The notes under the pieces: model-generated
The model's input: the letters and a program-made list of their open reading frames with translations, nothing else
What the model was told of the DNA's origin: nothing
Database searches by the model: none
Part shown: positions 6,766-13,755 of the stretch, in pieces
How the letters are laid out: every line of letters starts with the position of its first letter
Numbering within the stretch: position 1 is the stretch's first letter
IMG/VR virus record: IMGVR_UViG_3300025717_000004
Span: 1-30,010 of that record
Source of the DNA: a virus
Direction: 5' to 3' (one strand)
DNA length: 30,010 nucleotides
Translations under genes and position numbers: made by a program

Positions 6766-7464
6766 ATGTCAGAAGAAAAAAGCATCGAAGTTGCGGAGCA
6801 AAAGACATCGCCCGCGCCAGTCAACCAAGTGTTCGCAAAATTCCCTACCAAAGAAGAATGGGAAACGATGAACATCGTCGCACAAACATTGAAACAAGGA
6901 GGCGTCATGCCAAACAGCATTGACACGCTCCCGAAGATGGTCGTCGCATTGCAGGCAGGAAAGGAAATCGGCCTCAGCCCGATCGAGAGCATGAACAGTC
7001 TCTACTTTGTGAACGGCAAGATCGCAATGTATGGCGAGGCAGTGCCAAACCAGCTAGTTCGAGCCGGGCATCGCATCAAGTGGGGAAAGTGTGACGAAAA
7101 GCAGGCCGAAGTGACCGTAATCCGTGGAGATACCGGCGATAGCATGACCACCAAACTCACAATGGAGCAGGCAGAGAAGCGTGGGTACACCAAAAACAAT
7201 GTGTGGCAGCGCTTCCCGGAAAACATGCTCAAGTGGCGCGCGCTATCCATGACCGCGAAATTCATCGCACCGGACGCCATGAAGGGTATCGGCATCAAAG
7301 AAGACCTCGAAGGCGAGATTGTTGTGAAAGAAAGCCGCTTCCACAACGAAAAAGAGACAAAGCGCATCGAAACAGAAGTGAAAGACGGAACCTATGGCGA
7401 GCGCCCATCGCTCGATGAAGCATTACAAGATGAGCCAAAGAAGAAGGCACCAAAGAATAAATAG
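6766..7464 (+). CDS. RecT-like single-strand annealing protein (putative)
   Basis: The 232-aa product shows the pattern of a widespread phage family often annotated as RecT-like: a helical region MPNSIDTLPKMVVALQAG, KEIGLSPIESMNSLYFVNGKIAMYGE (residues ~65-95), a strand-rich part with TVIRGDTGDSMTTKLT, then WQRFPENMLKWRALSMTAKFIAPDAMKGI (about 145-173) and a charged, disordered Lys/Glu-rich tail. RecT-type proteins anneal complementary single strands during phage recombination and work with an exonuclease. The nuclease-translocase fusion four genes on could be that partner (inference). The family call is from memory; a profile search would settle RecT against an unrelated conserved family. 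Confidence 0.6.
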   Translation: MSEEKSIEVAEQKTSPAPVNQVFAKFPTKEEWETMNIVAQTLKQGGVMPNSIDTLPKMVVALQAGKEIGLSPIESMNSLYFVNGKIAMYGEAVPNQLVRAGHRIKWGKCDEKQAEVTVIRGDTGDSMTTKLTMEQAEKRGYTKNNVWQRFPENMLKWRALSMTAKFIAPDAMKGIGIKEDLEGEIVVKESRFHNEKETKRIETEVKDGTYGERPSLDEALQDEPKKKAPKNK

Positions 7465-7465
7465 C

Positions 7466-7681
7466 ATGGACACAGAGAAAAAGGACTACGTGATCATAAC
7501 ACCACTTGGTCACATGATCGTGCGAGCACAAACCCCCTATGATGCATTCATGGAGTACGTGTCAAAGGATGTTGAACTCGGATCACTTTGCCTTGGCCGC
7601 GAAGACTTGGAGGCACGAGGGTATACGCACCTTAAAATGACTGGTGTGCAGAGTGTGTTCGAGCTCATTACAAAAGACTAG
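7466..7681 (+). CDS. Unknown 71-aa protein
   Basis: The ATG comes one base after the previous TAG. The product reads DYVIITPLGHMIVRAQTPYDAFMEYV, then LGREDLEARGYTHLKMTG and VFELITKD, a compact alpha/beta pattern without Cys clusters, TM segments or known motifs. It is probably co-translated with the RecT-like gene. Function not recognised. Confidence 0.65.
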   Translation: MDTEKKDYVIITPLGHMIVRAQTPYDAFMEYVSKDVELGSLCLGREDLEARGYTHLKMTGVQSVFELITKD

Positions 7682-7701
7682 GGACTCTAACAATAAACAT
7701 C

Positions 7702-8076
7702 ATGACCGAAAGCTGCACAATGCCGATCATCATCACAGCAATAATGCTTGTCGTAGCATTCATTGCCGGGACGCTTTTCGCATTCAACTACGAAGAACCG
7801 ATTGCCCAGTACCGCGCGGAAGACCTCAACAAAGACAGTGTCGTGGACATTCACGACTTTTCGATCGCTGTATCGAACCTCAGCGCCATCATGGACGAGC
7901 TAGGAGGTGAAGCGGCGCCGTGCATCACAGAGTGCCCGGGAAGCACGCTCGAGATCATCAAAGAGCGTGAGAAAGCATCGTACGCGCCAGCGTACGAGCC
8001 GGAAGTCAGCAGCGTACCCTTGCCATACGAAGGCACCGTCATCACCGGCGTCACCGTGACTGGGATAGTGGAGTAG
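7702..8076 (+). CDS. Membrane-anchored protein with dockerin-like EF-hand
   Basis: The 124-aa protein has one N-terminal TM or uncleaved signal (residues ~8-28, PIIITAIMLVVAFIAGTLFAF), then DLNKDSVVDIHDFSIAVSNL (about 42-61), which matches the calcium loop and following helix of dockerin type I repeats (D-x-N-x-D-x-x-V-D-x-x-D-F). Only one repeat is visible; cellulosomal dockerins have two. The remainder is Pro/Glu-rich, and CITECPG has two Cys. A surface-exposed, calcium-binding, protein-binding role is an inference; an envelope function such as superinfection exclusion is possible. The gene lies between the RecT-like and the nuclease-FtsK genes. Confidence 0.65.
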   Translation: MTESCTMPIIITAIMLVVAFIAGTLFAFNYEEPIAQYRAEDLNKDSVVDIHDFSIAVSNLSAIMDELGGEAAPCITECPGSTLEIIKEREKASYAPAYEPEVSSVPLPYEGTVITGVTVTGIVE

Positions 8077-8103
8077 CACCGACCGGCTCGCTCATGATAC
8101 ACT
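8074..8103 (+). promoter_or_regulatory. Probable promoter of the nuclease-FtsK gene
   Basis: TACACT (8098-8103) is the -10; TAGCAC (8074-8079) lies about one helical turn and a half upstream with an 18-base spacer that contains GACCGGCTCGC (8081-8091). The segment TAGCAC-x-CGACCG-x-GC recurs at 15960 before the first small RNA. Predicted start about 8110, which is the A of a three-codon ORF (ATG ATC AAA TAA, 8110-8121) ahead of the real start at 8135. Confidence 0.55.
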
Positions 8104-8134
8104 GAACGCATGATCAAATAACCCCCTGTACATT

Positions 8135-10201
8135 ATGGAGCAAACATCGCCACCACTGATCGACCACTGGAGTTATAGCTCAATGGCGCTATTCCTTCGG
8201 AACCGATTGCTGTTCAAGAAGAAGTACATAGAGAGAATATACGACGACCTAAACCGACCGAGTGCCTTAGTCGGACAAGCGTGCCACAAAGCTGTTGAAG
8301 TGCTGTTGAAAGATGGCATCGAGCTATCAGATGCAGCTATTCAAGAAGGGCTCAAGCTCATCAACACCGCGTCAGATGCAACGATCGACTATGGCAAGAC
8401 CGGCAGTAGAGAACAGATGATCAAAGACTTCCACCGAGGTGTCAACTACTACCTCGAGGTGGCAGATATGTGGTACGACCGAGAGGTACTAGCTGTGGAG
8501 AAAGGCATGACACATGAGATCCACGACGAGCAGGGCAACGTGTTCCCGCTCCCGGCAAAATGCTTTTCGGACGTAATATGGAGAAGTACGAAGCCCGAGA
8601 CGTTCAATGGCAAGAAGTACCCGAAGGGCTCGCTATTCATTGAAGACCACAAGTTTGTGCGCTCATACTCTGATCCGGACGTGCTTGATCCCGCACGACT
8701 CTTGCAGAGCATGTTCAACTTCCACATCGTGCGTGAGGAGTTCAAGGAGGCGCCGGTAGCGCTCTTGTACAATGAAGTGAAGCTCACCGAAAACCGAGAC
8801 AAAACACCGCAGGCGCAATACTACACGGTAGACTACAAAGACCAGAAGGAGGCATTCTCACTGTTCTACAAGATATACAACGACTGTACGCGCGAGCTCA
8901 TGCGCCCGGGCGTGACGTTCCTGCCAAACTTTTTTGACACATTCGATGGAGACAACGCATACCTCACCTACCGCAGCAACTTGATCGGAGTGGATGCCCC
9001 GGTGCAGGTCGCGCCAAAGACCAAGCAGGTTGCGTTTCAGGAGAAGACATACGTCGAAAGCGCAACAGACAAGATCGAGAACAAGAACCTCACGAACGAG
9101 GAACGCATCAGACTCAAGCTGCAAGAATTCGGCATTGCGGTCGAGATGAAGGAAACGCACACCAATGGCAGCGTCGTCATGTACACCATGAAACCGAGCC
9201 GCGGCATTCGCATGAGCTCATTCGAGCACCACACGAACGACCTCGCGATCGCGCTCAAGGCAAACAGCATCAGGATCGAGGCACCTATTCCGGGCACAGA
9301 CATGGTCGGGGTAGAGATCCCGGCAGAGAAGCGCACATACAGGAAGTACACACCAACAGAGCACGCGGAGCCGCTCACGATACCGCTTGGAGTCGATGTG
9401 TACGGCAAGCCGGTCGTGAAAAGCCTTGCGGACATGCCACACCTGCTTGTTGCAGGAAGCACCGGATCGGGAAAGAGTGTATTCCTCAACACACTGATCA
9501 CGTCACTCACACAGCAGCATAGCGAAAAAGAGCTCAAACTTGTACTGATTGATCCGAAGCGCGTCGAGCTTGCATCATTCAAGGGATTGCCGCACCTGCT
9601 CACAGCGCCGATCTACGACCACGACAAGGCACACAAGGCGCTCGACTGGCTTGTGAAGGAAATGGAAAGCAGGTATCAGATGCTCGAGGGTGCATACCGC
9701 AACATTGACGAGTACAACACGAACGAAGCGACGACTCTACCCTATATAGTGCTTGTCATCGACGAGTTTGCCGACTTCATGCTTGGCGGGAAGCAGGCAG
9801 ACCGCACTAGAAAGTCTCGAGACAGCCTCAAGAACATTGCAGCACGCGAGCTCACAAAGCAGAAGGCGCGCCAAGCAGGAAAGATCGGAGACGAGTATGA
9901 GGTAGATGAGGGCGTGGAGTACAGCATGGACGCGGAAACGATGCTTGTGAGGCTGGCACAAATGGCGCGCGCCGTAGGCATTCACCTTGTGATCGCAACA
10001 CAGCGCCCGACCGTGAAGGTTGTGACCGGGCTCATCAAGGCAAACCTACCGACGCGCGTGTGCTTTATGGTGACAAGCAAGGTGGAGAGTCAGGTCGTGC
10101 TCGACACCGCAGGAGCAGAGGAGCTCGTAGGCAAGGGAGACATGCTCTACCAAGATCCTACCGCTCGTGGGCTCAAACGATTACAAGCATATTCTCTTTA
10201 G
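8135..10201 (+). CDS. RecB/Cas4-like nuclease fused to FtsK-type DNA translocase
   Basis: 688 aa in two parts. Residues 1-285 look like a PD-(D/E)XK nuclease of the RecB/Cas4 kind: WSYSSMALFLRNR, GQACHKAVE with His51, FSDVIW with Asp146, and FIEDHKF with Asp171 and Lys173. Residues ~320-400 match the FtsK alpha domain (LKLQEFGIAVEM..., NDLAIALKANSIRIEAPIPG, VGVEIP). Residues 405-688 are the FtsK/SpoIIIE motor: GSTGSGKS (441-448), LVLIDPKRVELASFKGLPHLL, VLVIDEFAD (539-547), ATQRP (621-625), TGLIKANLPTR and AEELVGKGDMLY. A charged ~50-residue insertion follows Walker B (about 548-600), and the gamma DNA-reading domain is absent. A translocating nuclease for DNA ends or concatemers, a one-chain analogue of HerA-NurA, is an inference. 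Preceded by its own promoter. Confidence 0.88.
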   Translation: MEQTSPPLIDHWSYSSMALFLRNRLLFKKKYIERIYDDLNRPSALVGQACHKAVEVLLKDGIELSDAAIQEGLKLINTASDATIDYGKTGSREQMIKDFHRGVNYYLEVADMWYDREVLAVEKGMTHEIHDEQGNVFPLPAKCFSDVIWRSTKPETFNGKKYPKGSLFIEDHKFVRSYSDPDVLDPARLLQSMFNFHIVREEFKEAPVALLYNEVKLTENRDKTPQAQYYTVDYKDQKEAFSLFYKIYNDCTRELMRPGVTFLPNFFDTFDGDNAYLTYRSNLIGVDAPVQVAPKTKQVAFQEKTYVESATDKIENKNLTNEERIRLKLQEFGIAVEMKETHTNGSVVMYTMKPSRGIRMSSFEHHTNDLAIALKANSIRIEAPIPGTDMVGVEIPAEKRTYRKYTPTEHAEPLTIPLGVDVYGKPVVKSLADMPHLLVAGSTGSGKSVFLNTLITSLTQQHSEKELKLVLIDPKRVELASFKGLPHLLTAPIYDHDKAHKALDWLVKEMESRYQMLEGAYRNIDEYNTNEATTLPYIVLVIDEFADFMLGGKQADRTRKSRDSLKNIAARELTKQKARQAGKIGDEYEVDEGVEYSMDAETMLVRLAQMARAVGIHLVIATQRPTVKVVTGLIKANLPTRVCFMVTSKVESQVVLDTAGAEELVGKGDMLYQDPTARGLKRLQAYSL

Positions 10202-10202
10202 T

Positions 10203-10436
10203 ATGGACGCTACAGAACACACAACAACACTCATTCTCGATGAAGCTCAGGCCGAAGCTGAAAAGATAGACCGACTCACGACAGAAATGTTAGATATTCA
10301 CGACTTAGACCTGTACACACTGCGACGAGCTGGCTATGTGCTCACCATCGAGATGGAGTCTGGTATGAAGTACGTCGTACTTTCAAAACAGGTTGATCGG
10401 GCGGCTATTGGTAAGTGCGGCGATCTTGGCTTATGA
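10203..10436 (+). CDS. Unknown 77-aa protein
   Basis: The ATG comes one base after the TAG of the nuclease-FtsK gene. The 77 residues are helical and acidic at first (LILDEAQAEAEKIDRLTTEML), then strand-rich (AGYVLTIEMESGMKYVVLSKQ). No motif or family is recognised. Its TGA overlaps the ATG of the next gene (10433-10436), so the three genes are probably translated as one unit. Confidence 0.65.
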   Translation: MDATEHTTTLILDEAQAEAEKIDRLTTEMLDIHDLDLYTLRRAGYVLTIEMESGMKYVVLSKQVDRAAIGKCGDLGL

Positions 10437-10906
10437 AAAAGAAGCGTCAACGCACGCCGGCAGAACGTCTCGCACAGCTCGAGATGATCAACTGGATCTT
10501 GGCGCAGCCTCAAGTGCTCCCGGCAGTCTACGCAGCAAAGAAGCAGCTCGACGCTTGGCAATGGAACGACGAGAAGGAGAAGAACGAATACAACGACCCT
10601 GCCTTCCTCACGTTTTGGGGAAGCTACCCGAAGAAGGTCGGGAAAGGTGCTGCATTCAGGGCATGGAAGCGCATCAAGCCCGGAGAGAAGAAGGCGCAGC
10701 AGATCATTGACAGCGTGAGCAAGCACAAAAACACTCCCGCGTGGAAGAAGGAGGAGGGGCGTTTCATACCAAACCCCGCAACATTCCTCAACCAACAGCG
10801 GTACGACGACGAAATTGAAGAAAAAAATGAACGTGTAAGAGATCTTTACAAGCTCGAATACGATCAGGAACGGCACACAATGGTACAAGTCCCGATCAAA
10901 CAATGA
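10433..10906 (+). CDS. Replisome-organiser-like protein (phage O/DnaT-like C-terminal type)
   Basis: The ATG at 10433 overlaps the previous stop (ATGA), which decides the start over the in-frame non-ATG codon at 10415. The 157-aa product carries the element FLTFWGSYPKKVGKGAAFRAWKRI (about residues 58-81), then QQIIDSVSKHK, GRFIPNPATFLNQQRYDDE (about 106-124). This FW-x-x-YP-x-K...W...F-x-P-x-P-x-T-x-L-x-x-x-x-W/Y block is common at the C-terminus of phage replication initiation proteins, which load or recruit helicase. The usual N-terminal winged helix is replaced by a short helical segment (MINWILAQPQVLPAVYAAKK). With no polymerase or primase in view, the phage probably recruits the host replisome. 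Confidence 0.65.
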   Translation: MKKKRQRTPAERLAQLEMINWILAQPQVLPAVYAAKKQLDAWQWNDEKEKNEYNDPAFLTFWGSYPKKVGKGAAFRAWKRIKPGEKKAQQIIDSVSKHKNTPAWKKEEGRFIPNPATFLNQQRYDDEIEEKNERVRDLYKLEYDQERHTMVQVPIKQ

Positions 10907-11526
10907 GTATGAGACAAAAACTACCGAAACTATGGCCTTTTTTGGTCAAACTACATCAAGAACACCCGGACACATTCAGCAACCCGGAGCTCCTCAAGGC
11001 AACCGCGGCGCAAAAGTGGCCGCAACTCAAGCAGGACGAGAAGTGCCCAAACTGTGATGCACACATGAAAGAGACGATCAGAACGTTTGGGTACTACAAC
11101 GCGCTCCTCATGCTCGAAATGGCAAACGTGGTGCGCAGGCGCGTGCGAGATGGTGTGCCCTTCACAAAGGCAAACCGCGTGCATGTGGTACAGGAGCCCA
11201 ACCTATCCGACACAGCAAAACACCAAACGACCGTGTGCCGCTACCTTGGCCTCATTGCAAAGGTGAAAAACGAAGAAGGCAAGCACGACACCGGCATGTG
11301 GCTCATTACCAAGCGCGGGTGGGCAGCGCTCCGGGGGGAACCGATCCCAAGCACGGTATCGACCTTCCGGAACGAGATCACCAAGCACCACGAAGCAACT
11401 ACCACCATTGGAGAAGCGCTCCGGGCACGCAAAGACAGCTTCGTTTTTCACCTTTGCGTCGCAGTGGAGCGGTACAATGAGAAGGAGTGGTACGAGTTCG
11501 GGGACAATGTCGAAGGAGCGCTCTAA
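10903..11526 (+). CDS. Conserved phage protein with zinc knuckle and winged-helix-like part
   Basis: Its ATG overlaps the previous TGA. The 207-aa product has a Cys pair (CPNCDAHM, residues ~46-53) followed by helices (FGYYNALLMLEMANVV), then HQTTVCRYLGLIAKVKNEEGKHDTGMWLITKRGWAALRGEPIPSTVSTF (about 106-155). The last block has the strand-helix-wing order of a winged helix, and similar GLI...G-x-W-x-x-T-x-x-G-W/F text recurs in uncharacterised phage proteins. DNA binding in replication or transcription control is an inference. It ends the 8135-11526 unit. Confidence 0.7.
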   Translation: MSMRQKLPKLWPFLVKLHQEHPDTFSNPELLKATAAQKWPQLKQDEKCPNCDAHMKETIRTFGYYNALLMLEMANVVRRRVRDGVPFTKANRVHVVQEPNLSDTAKHQTTVCRYLGLIAKVKNEEGKHDTGMWLITKRGWAALRGEPIPSTVSTFRNEITKHHEATTTIGEALRARKDSFVFHLCVAVERYNEKEWYEFGDNVEGAL

Positions 11527-11568
11527 ATTAAGCAGAGAGGTGAAGATTATAAAGCAACCGTTTACACT

Positions 11569-11774
11569 ATGAACACAATCACCCTAGGAGGCGAAACCCT
11601 CACAATCTCATTTGTAGAGTCTTACAAAGGCAAGAAAAACGACGAACTATCCGAAAAAACAGGATAGTTCACTTTTCAGGGGACAGGCAGACAAATAATA
11701 CCAGACGAAACAAAGCCCTCGCCCAAGCCCAAACCATTATCCGAGAAGCGAGCAACAATCGAACGACACCATGA
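11569..11774 (+). CDS. Small gene apparently read through a -1 frameshift, ~68 aa
   Basis: The zero frame runs from ATG 11569 to a TAG at 11665-11667 (32 aa, MNTITLGGETLTISFVESYK...). Just before the stop is a run of six A (11654-11659). Moving to the -1 frame there gives an open stretch of 38 codons (NRIVHFSGDR..., ALAQAQTIIREASNN) that ends in a TGA at 11772-11774 overlapping the next ATG exactly as ATGA, the arrangement used by other gene pairs here. The -1 frame has no ATG, GTG or TTG of its own nearby. The A-run sits in the loop of a perfect 9-bp hairpin (11644-11652 with 11662-11670). This is either programmed slippage or a one-base assembly or mutation indel. No function recognised. 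Confidence 0.45.
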
Positions 11775-12121
11775 AGATAATCATTCAAAACAACAACATA
11801 AAAACCATGCTTGCATCCGTTGACAGTGTACTTGAGAAATATGGACGCGATGAAGTGCCGGAGCACATAAAAGGACAAGCTACGCTGTCTGCATTAAAAA
11901 ACTTGTTTGAAGGTAACCACTTCTCAGTATGCAAGGTTGATGAGATTGCGTCACAAAACGACGTTATATTTTCAAAGGAGCACAGAGACTTATTCAGGAG
12001 CCTTCATTGTGTCGAATGGTGCGAGATGCACGAGCAAACGCGCGAGTACGTGTTTGCGCTCCTTGTTGATTATTTTAGAGGGCACATCGTAATGGCAAAC
12101 GCGCATGGAGATACTAAGTAG
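11771..12121 (+). CDS. Unknown 116-aa protein
   Basis: The start overlaps the TGA of the frameshifted small gene. The product looks mostly helical (SVDSVLEKYGRDEVPEHIKGQ, LSALKNLFEG, LFRSLHCVEWCEMHEQTREYVFALLVDYFRG), with three Cys but no CxxC pairs, and no TM segment. It is slightly richer in A/T than its neighbours. No family recognised. The end overlaps the next gene by 17 bases. Confidence 0.65.
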   Translation: MKIIIQNNNIKTMLASVDSVLEKYGRDEVPEHIKGQATLSALKNLFEGNHFSVCKVDEIASQNDVIFSKEHRDLFRSLHCVEWCEMHEQTREYVFALLVDYFRGHIVMANAHGDTK

Positions 12122-12347
12122 TCTATTGCTTGTGTGCGTGACGCTGGCGATACCGGCATGGCATATATGGCTGTCACCAATGGCACGTAGTACAAACGAG
12201 CTTGCAAAGTTGAACAAGCTCACAAAGCCATTCGCAGAAAAAAAGAAAAGACCAGAAGCTTTACTATCAGAATTGCAAAGTAGAAGATGGAAGTATCATC
12301 GAGAGAAGGCGCAACTGTTCGTCGAAGTTTGCAAGGCAATGATATAA
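12105..12347 (+). CDS. Small membrane protein, 80 aa, basic tail
   Basis: One N-terminal hydrophobic segment (MEILSSLLLVCVTLAIPAWHIWL, residues 1-23) is followed by a Lys/Arg-rich helical tail (KLTKPFAEKKKRPEALLSELQSRRWKYHREKAQ). The topology is that of a small inner-membrane protein with a cytoplasmic basic domain; spanin- or antiholin-like roles are possible but it is far from the lysis genes. The start overlaps the preceding gene by 17 bases. Function unknown. Confidence 0.55.
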   Translation: MEILSSLLLVCVTLAIPAWHIWLSPMARSTNELAKLNKLTKPFAEKKKRPEALLSELQSRRWKYHREKAQLFVEVCKAMI

Positions 12348-12382
12348 GTCACAACCAAGCCAGTGGTGTGGATAGTACGACA

Positions 12383-12408
12383 AGCCGCTCGGTAGTATGT
12401 GGTATACT
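12383..12408 (+). promoter_or_regulatory. Promoter of the terminase operon with GCCGCTCG element
   Basis: TATACT (12403-12408) is the -10, eight bases before the ATG at 12417, giving a leaderless or nearly leaderless start. AGCCGCTCGG (12383-12392) upstream matches half of the palindrome at 6292-6304, and CGACA (12378-12382) is the best -35-like sequence, with long spacing. Confidence 0.6.
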
Positions 12409-12416
12409 CACACTAT

Positions 12417-12953
12417 ATGGCAGCAACTAAGAAGACCGCAAAGAAGATCGTCAAAAAGAAACCGACCAAGCGCAAGTCCCGGTCGAGCCGAAACCTAGGC
12501 GTACTCAGTCCGCAAGAAAAGAAGTTTTGCACCCTCTACGGAAGCGATCAAGAGTTCTTTTGCAATGGTACGCAAAGCTACATAGAAGCGTTTGAGGTGA
12601 TCCTATACAAAGGGCAGAAGCCGGAAGGAGCAGGCAACTATATGACGTATGACAGCGTGAGGGACGCGGCGCATAAGCTGCTTACAAATACTCACATCTG
12701 TGCTGAAATAAACGCTCAGTTTGAGTCTCGAGGCCTCAATGATACGTTTGTGGACAAGCAGCTCGAGAAGCTCATTACGCAGGACGCGGAAATGTCGGTC
12801 AAGATCAAAGCGATCGCGGAGTATAACAAACTCAAGGCACGCATCCGGGAGCAGCACGATCACAAACACTCCTTTGCAGCGTACGACGAGCGCACCGATG
12901 AAGACCTACAACGCGAGATCGAGGAGCAACGCAAATTCTTTACCAAGCAATAA
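12417..12953 (+). CDS. terS: Terminase small subunit
   Basis: After a Lys-rich N-terminus (MAATKKTAKKIVKKK), the 178-aa product shows the Terminase_2 pattern: GVLSPQEKKFCTLY, then NGTQSYIEAFEV, SVRDAAHKLLTNTHICAEINAQFESRGL and a C-terminal helix with KIKAIAEYNKLKARIREQHDH. These proteins form rings, bind pac/cos DNA and regulate the large subunit. The basic extension could add unspecific DNA contact. A GTG at 12399 is in frame but lies on the -10 box, so ATG 12417 is chosen. The large subunit follows four genes later in the same operon. Confidence 0.85.
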   Translation: MAATKKTAKKIVKKKPTKRKSRSSRNLGVLSPQEKKFCTLYGSDQEFFCNGTQSYIEAFEVILYKGQKPEGAGNYMTYDSVRDAAHKLLTNTHICAEINAQFESRGLNDTFVDKQLEKLITQDAEMSVKIKAIAEYNKLKARIREQHDHKHSFAAYDERTDEDLQREIEEQRKFFTKQ

Positions 12954-12966
12954 GCAAAATATCGCC

Positions 12967-13359
12967 ATGAATACTCACGAAACCCCCGACGGAAAGAAGA
13001 TCAGTGTCACCGAGCACGAAGACGGCCGGAAGGACGTCACAATCGGGATCCCCACTATCAACATCGACATCAAGGACGAGGCAGACGCCAAGGCAGTGAA
13101 GGCAATCAACGAGAAGATCATCCCGGGCATCGCCAAGGCAAGGGTCAACTGTATCGTTATCTACAAGCCCACGAACGAGAGCACAAGCGCCAAGGTGTCG
13201 GTCGTGGACGTGCAGCACTACGTGAAGACCGCAATCGCGGCATTCCCTACACCAGGCGGCATCAAGCCCGACCATGCAGACTTTGTCGCAGTCGAGGTAT
13301 ATGAGAGCGGGCATGTGCGTGTTTCAAGCATCAAAGAGCTCAATCCATCGTATGAATAA
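12967..13359 (+). CDS. Unknown 130-aa acidic protein
   Basis: The ATG is 13 bases after the terS stop. The product is strand-rich (GKKISVTEHEDGRKDVTIGIPTINIDIKD), then has AVKAINEKIIPGIAKARVNCIVIYKP, VSVVDVQHYVKTAIAAFPTPGG and HVRVSSIKELNPSYE. No catalytic motif, TM or Cys cluster is seen, and no family is recognised. Its last codons overlap the next ATG by 8 bases (ATGAATAA), so translation is probably coupled. Confidence 0.7.
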   Translation: MNTHETPDGKKISVTEHEDGRKDVTIGIPTINIDIKDEADAKAVKAINEKIIPGIAKARVNCIVIYKPTNESTSAKVSVVDVQHYVKTAIAAFPTPGGIKPDHADFVAVEVYESGHVRVSSIKELNPSYE

Positions 13360-13540
13360 GCAGGATCTAGCAGCGCAATACTTGCAAAAGATGCAACACT
13401 TGCTCGAGGAGTGTCTCGAGACGGAAAAGAAGGCGCCCAGAGATGCACGAGAGCGCCTGTACAAGCACAATCAGTACCGGATCGACCGTGTGCTCAATAA
13501 CTACGAAGAACGCCTCAGAGGGGCTTCTGTGGCCGTATGA
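13352..13540 (+). CDS. Small helical protein, 62 aa
   Basis: Starts inside the last codons of the previous gene (8-base overlap) and ends with a TGA overlapping the next ATG. The 62-residue product is one long, strongly charged helical stretch (YLQKMQHLLEECLETEKKAP..., YRIDRVLNNYEERLRG), possibly a coiled coil. Function unknown; position in the terminase operon only. Confidence 0.6.
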   Translation: MNKQDLAAQYLQKMQHLLEECLETEKKAPRDARERLYKHNQYRIDRVLNNYEERLRGASVAV

Positions 13541-13755
13541 AGCAATCACAAGAATACAGCCGGATCAAAAAGATGCATTTGAAGTTCGATGCAACCATCC
13601 TCGAGGCTCTTATACTGTTTGAGGGGCTTACGTGGGACATGGTAGAGCTCGCCAAGAACATGCGTATCAAGTGGGCAAAGCGCGCACACGCTCGCCATTA
13701 CAAGCAGATTGACGATATAACAAAACAAAACCATGGAAATAGTGAGGCCGACTAA
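13537..13755 (+). CDS. Small basic protein, 72 aa
   Basis: ATGA overlap with the gene before. The product reads KKMHLKFDATILEALILFEGLTWDMVELAKNMRIKWAKRAHARHYK, a helical and basic pattern that could hold a helix-turn-helix-like core, then a polar tail. No family recognised. The 3' end overlaps the deformylase start by 23 bases. Confidence 0.6.
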   Translation: MKQSQEYSRIKKMHLKFDATILEALILFEGLTWDMVELAKNMRIKWAKRAHARHYKQIDDITKQNHGNSEAD

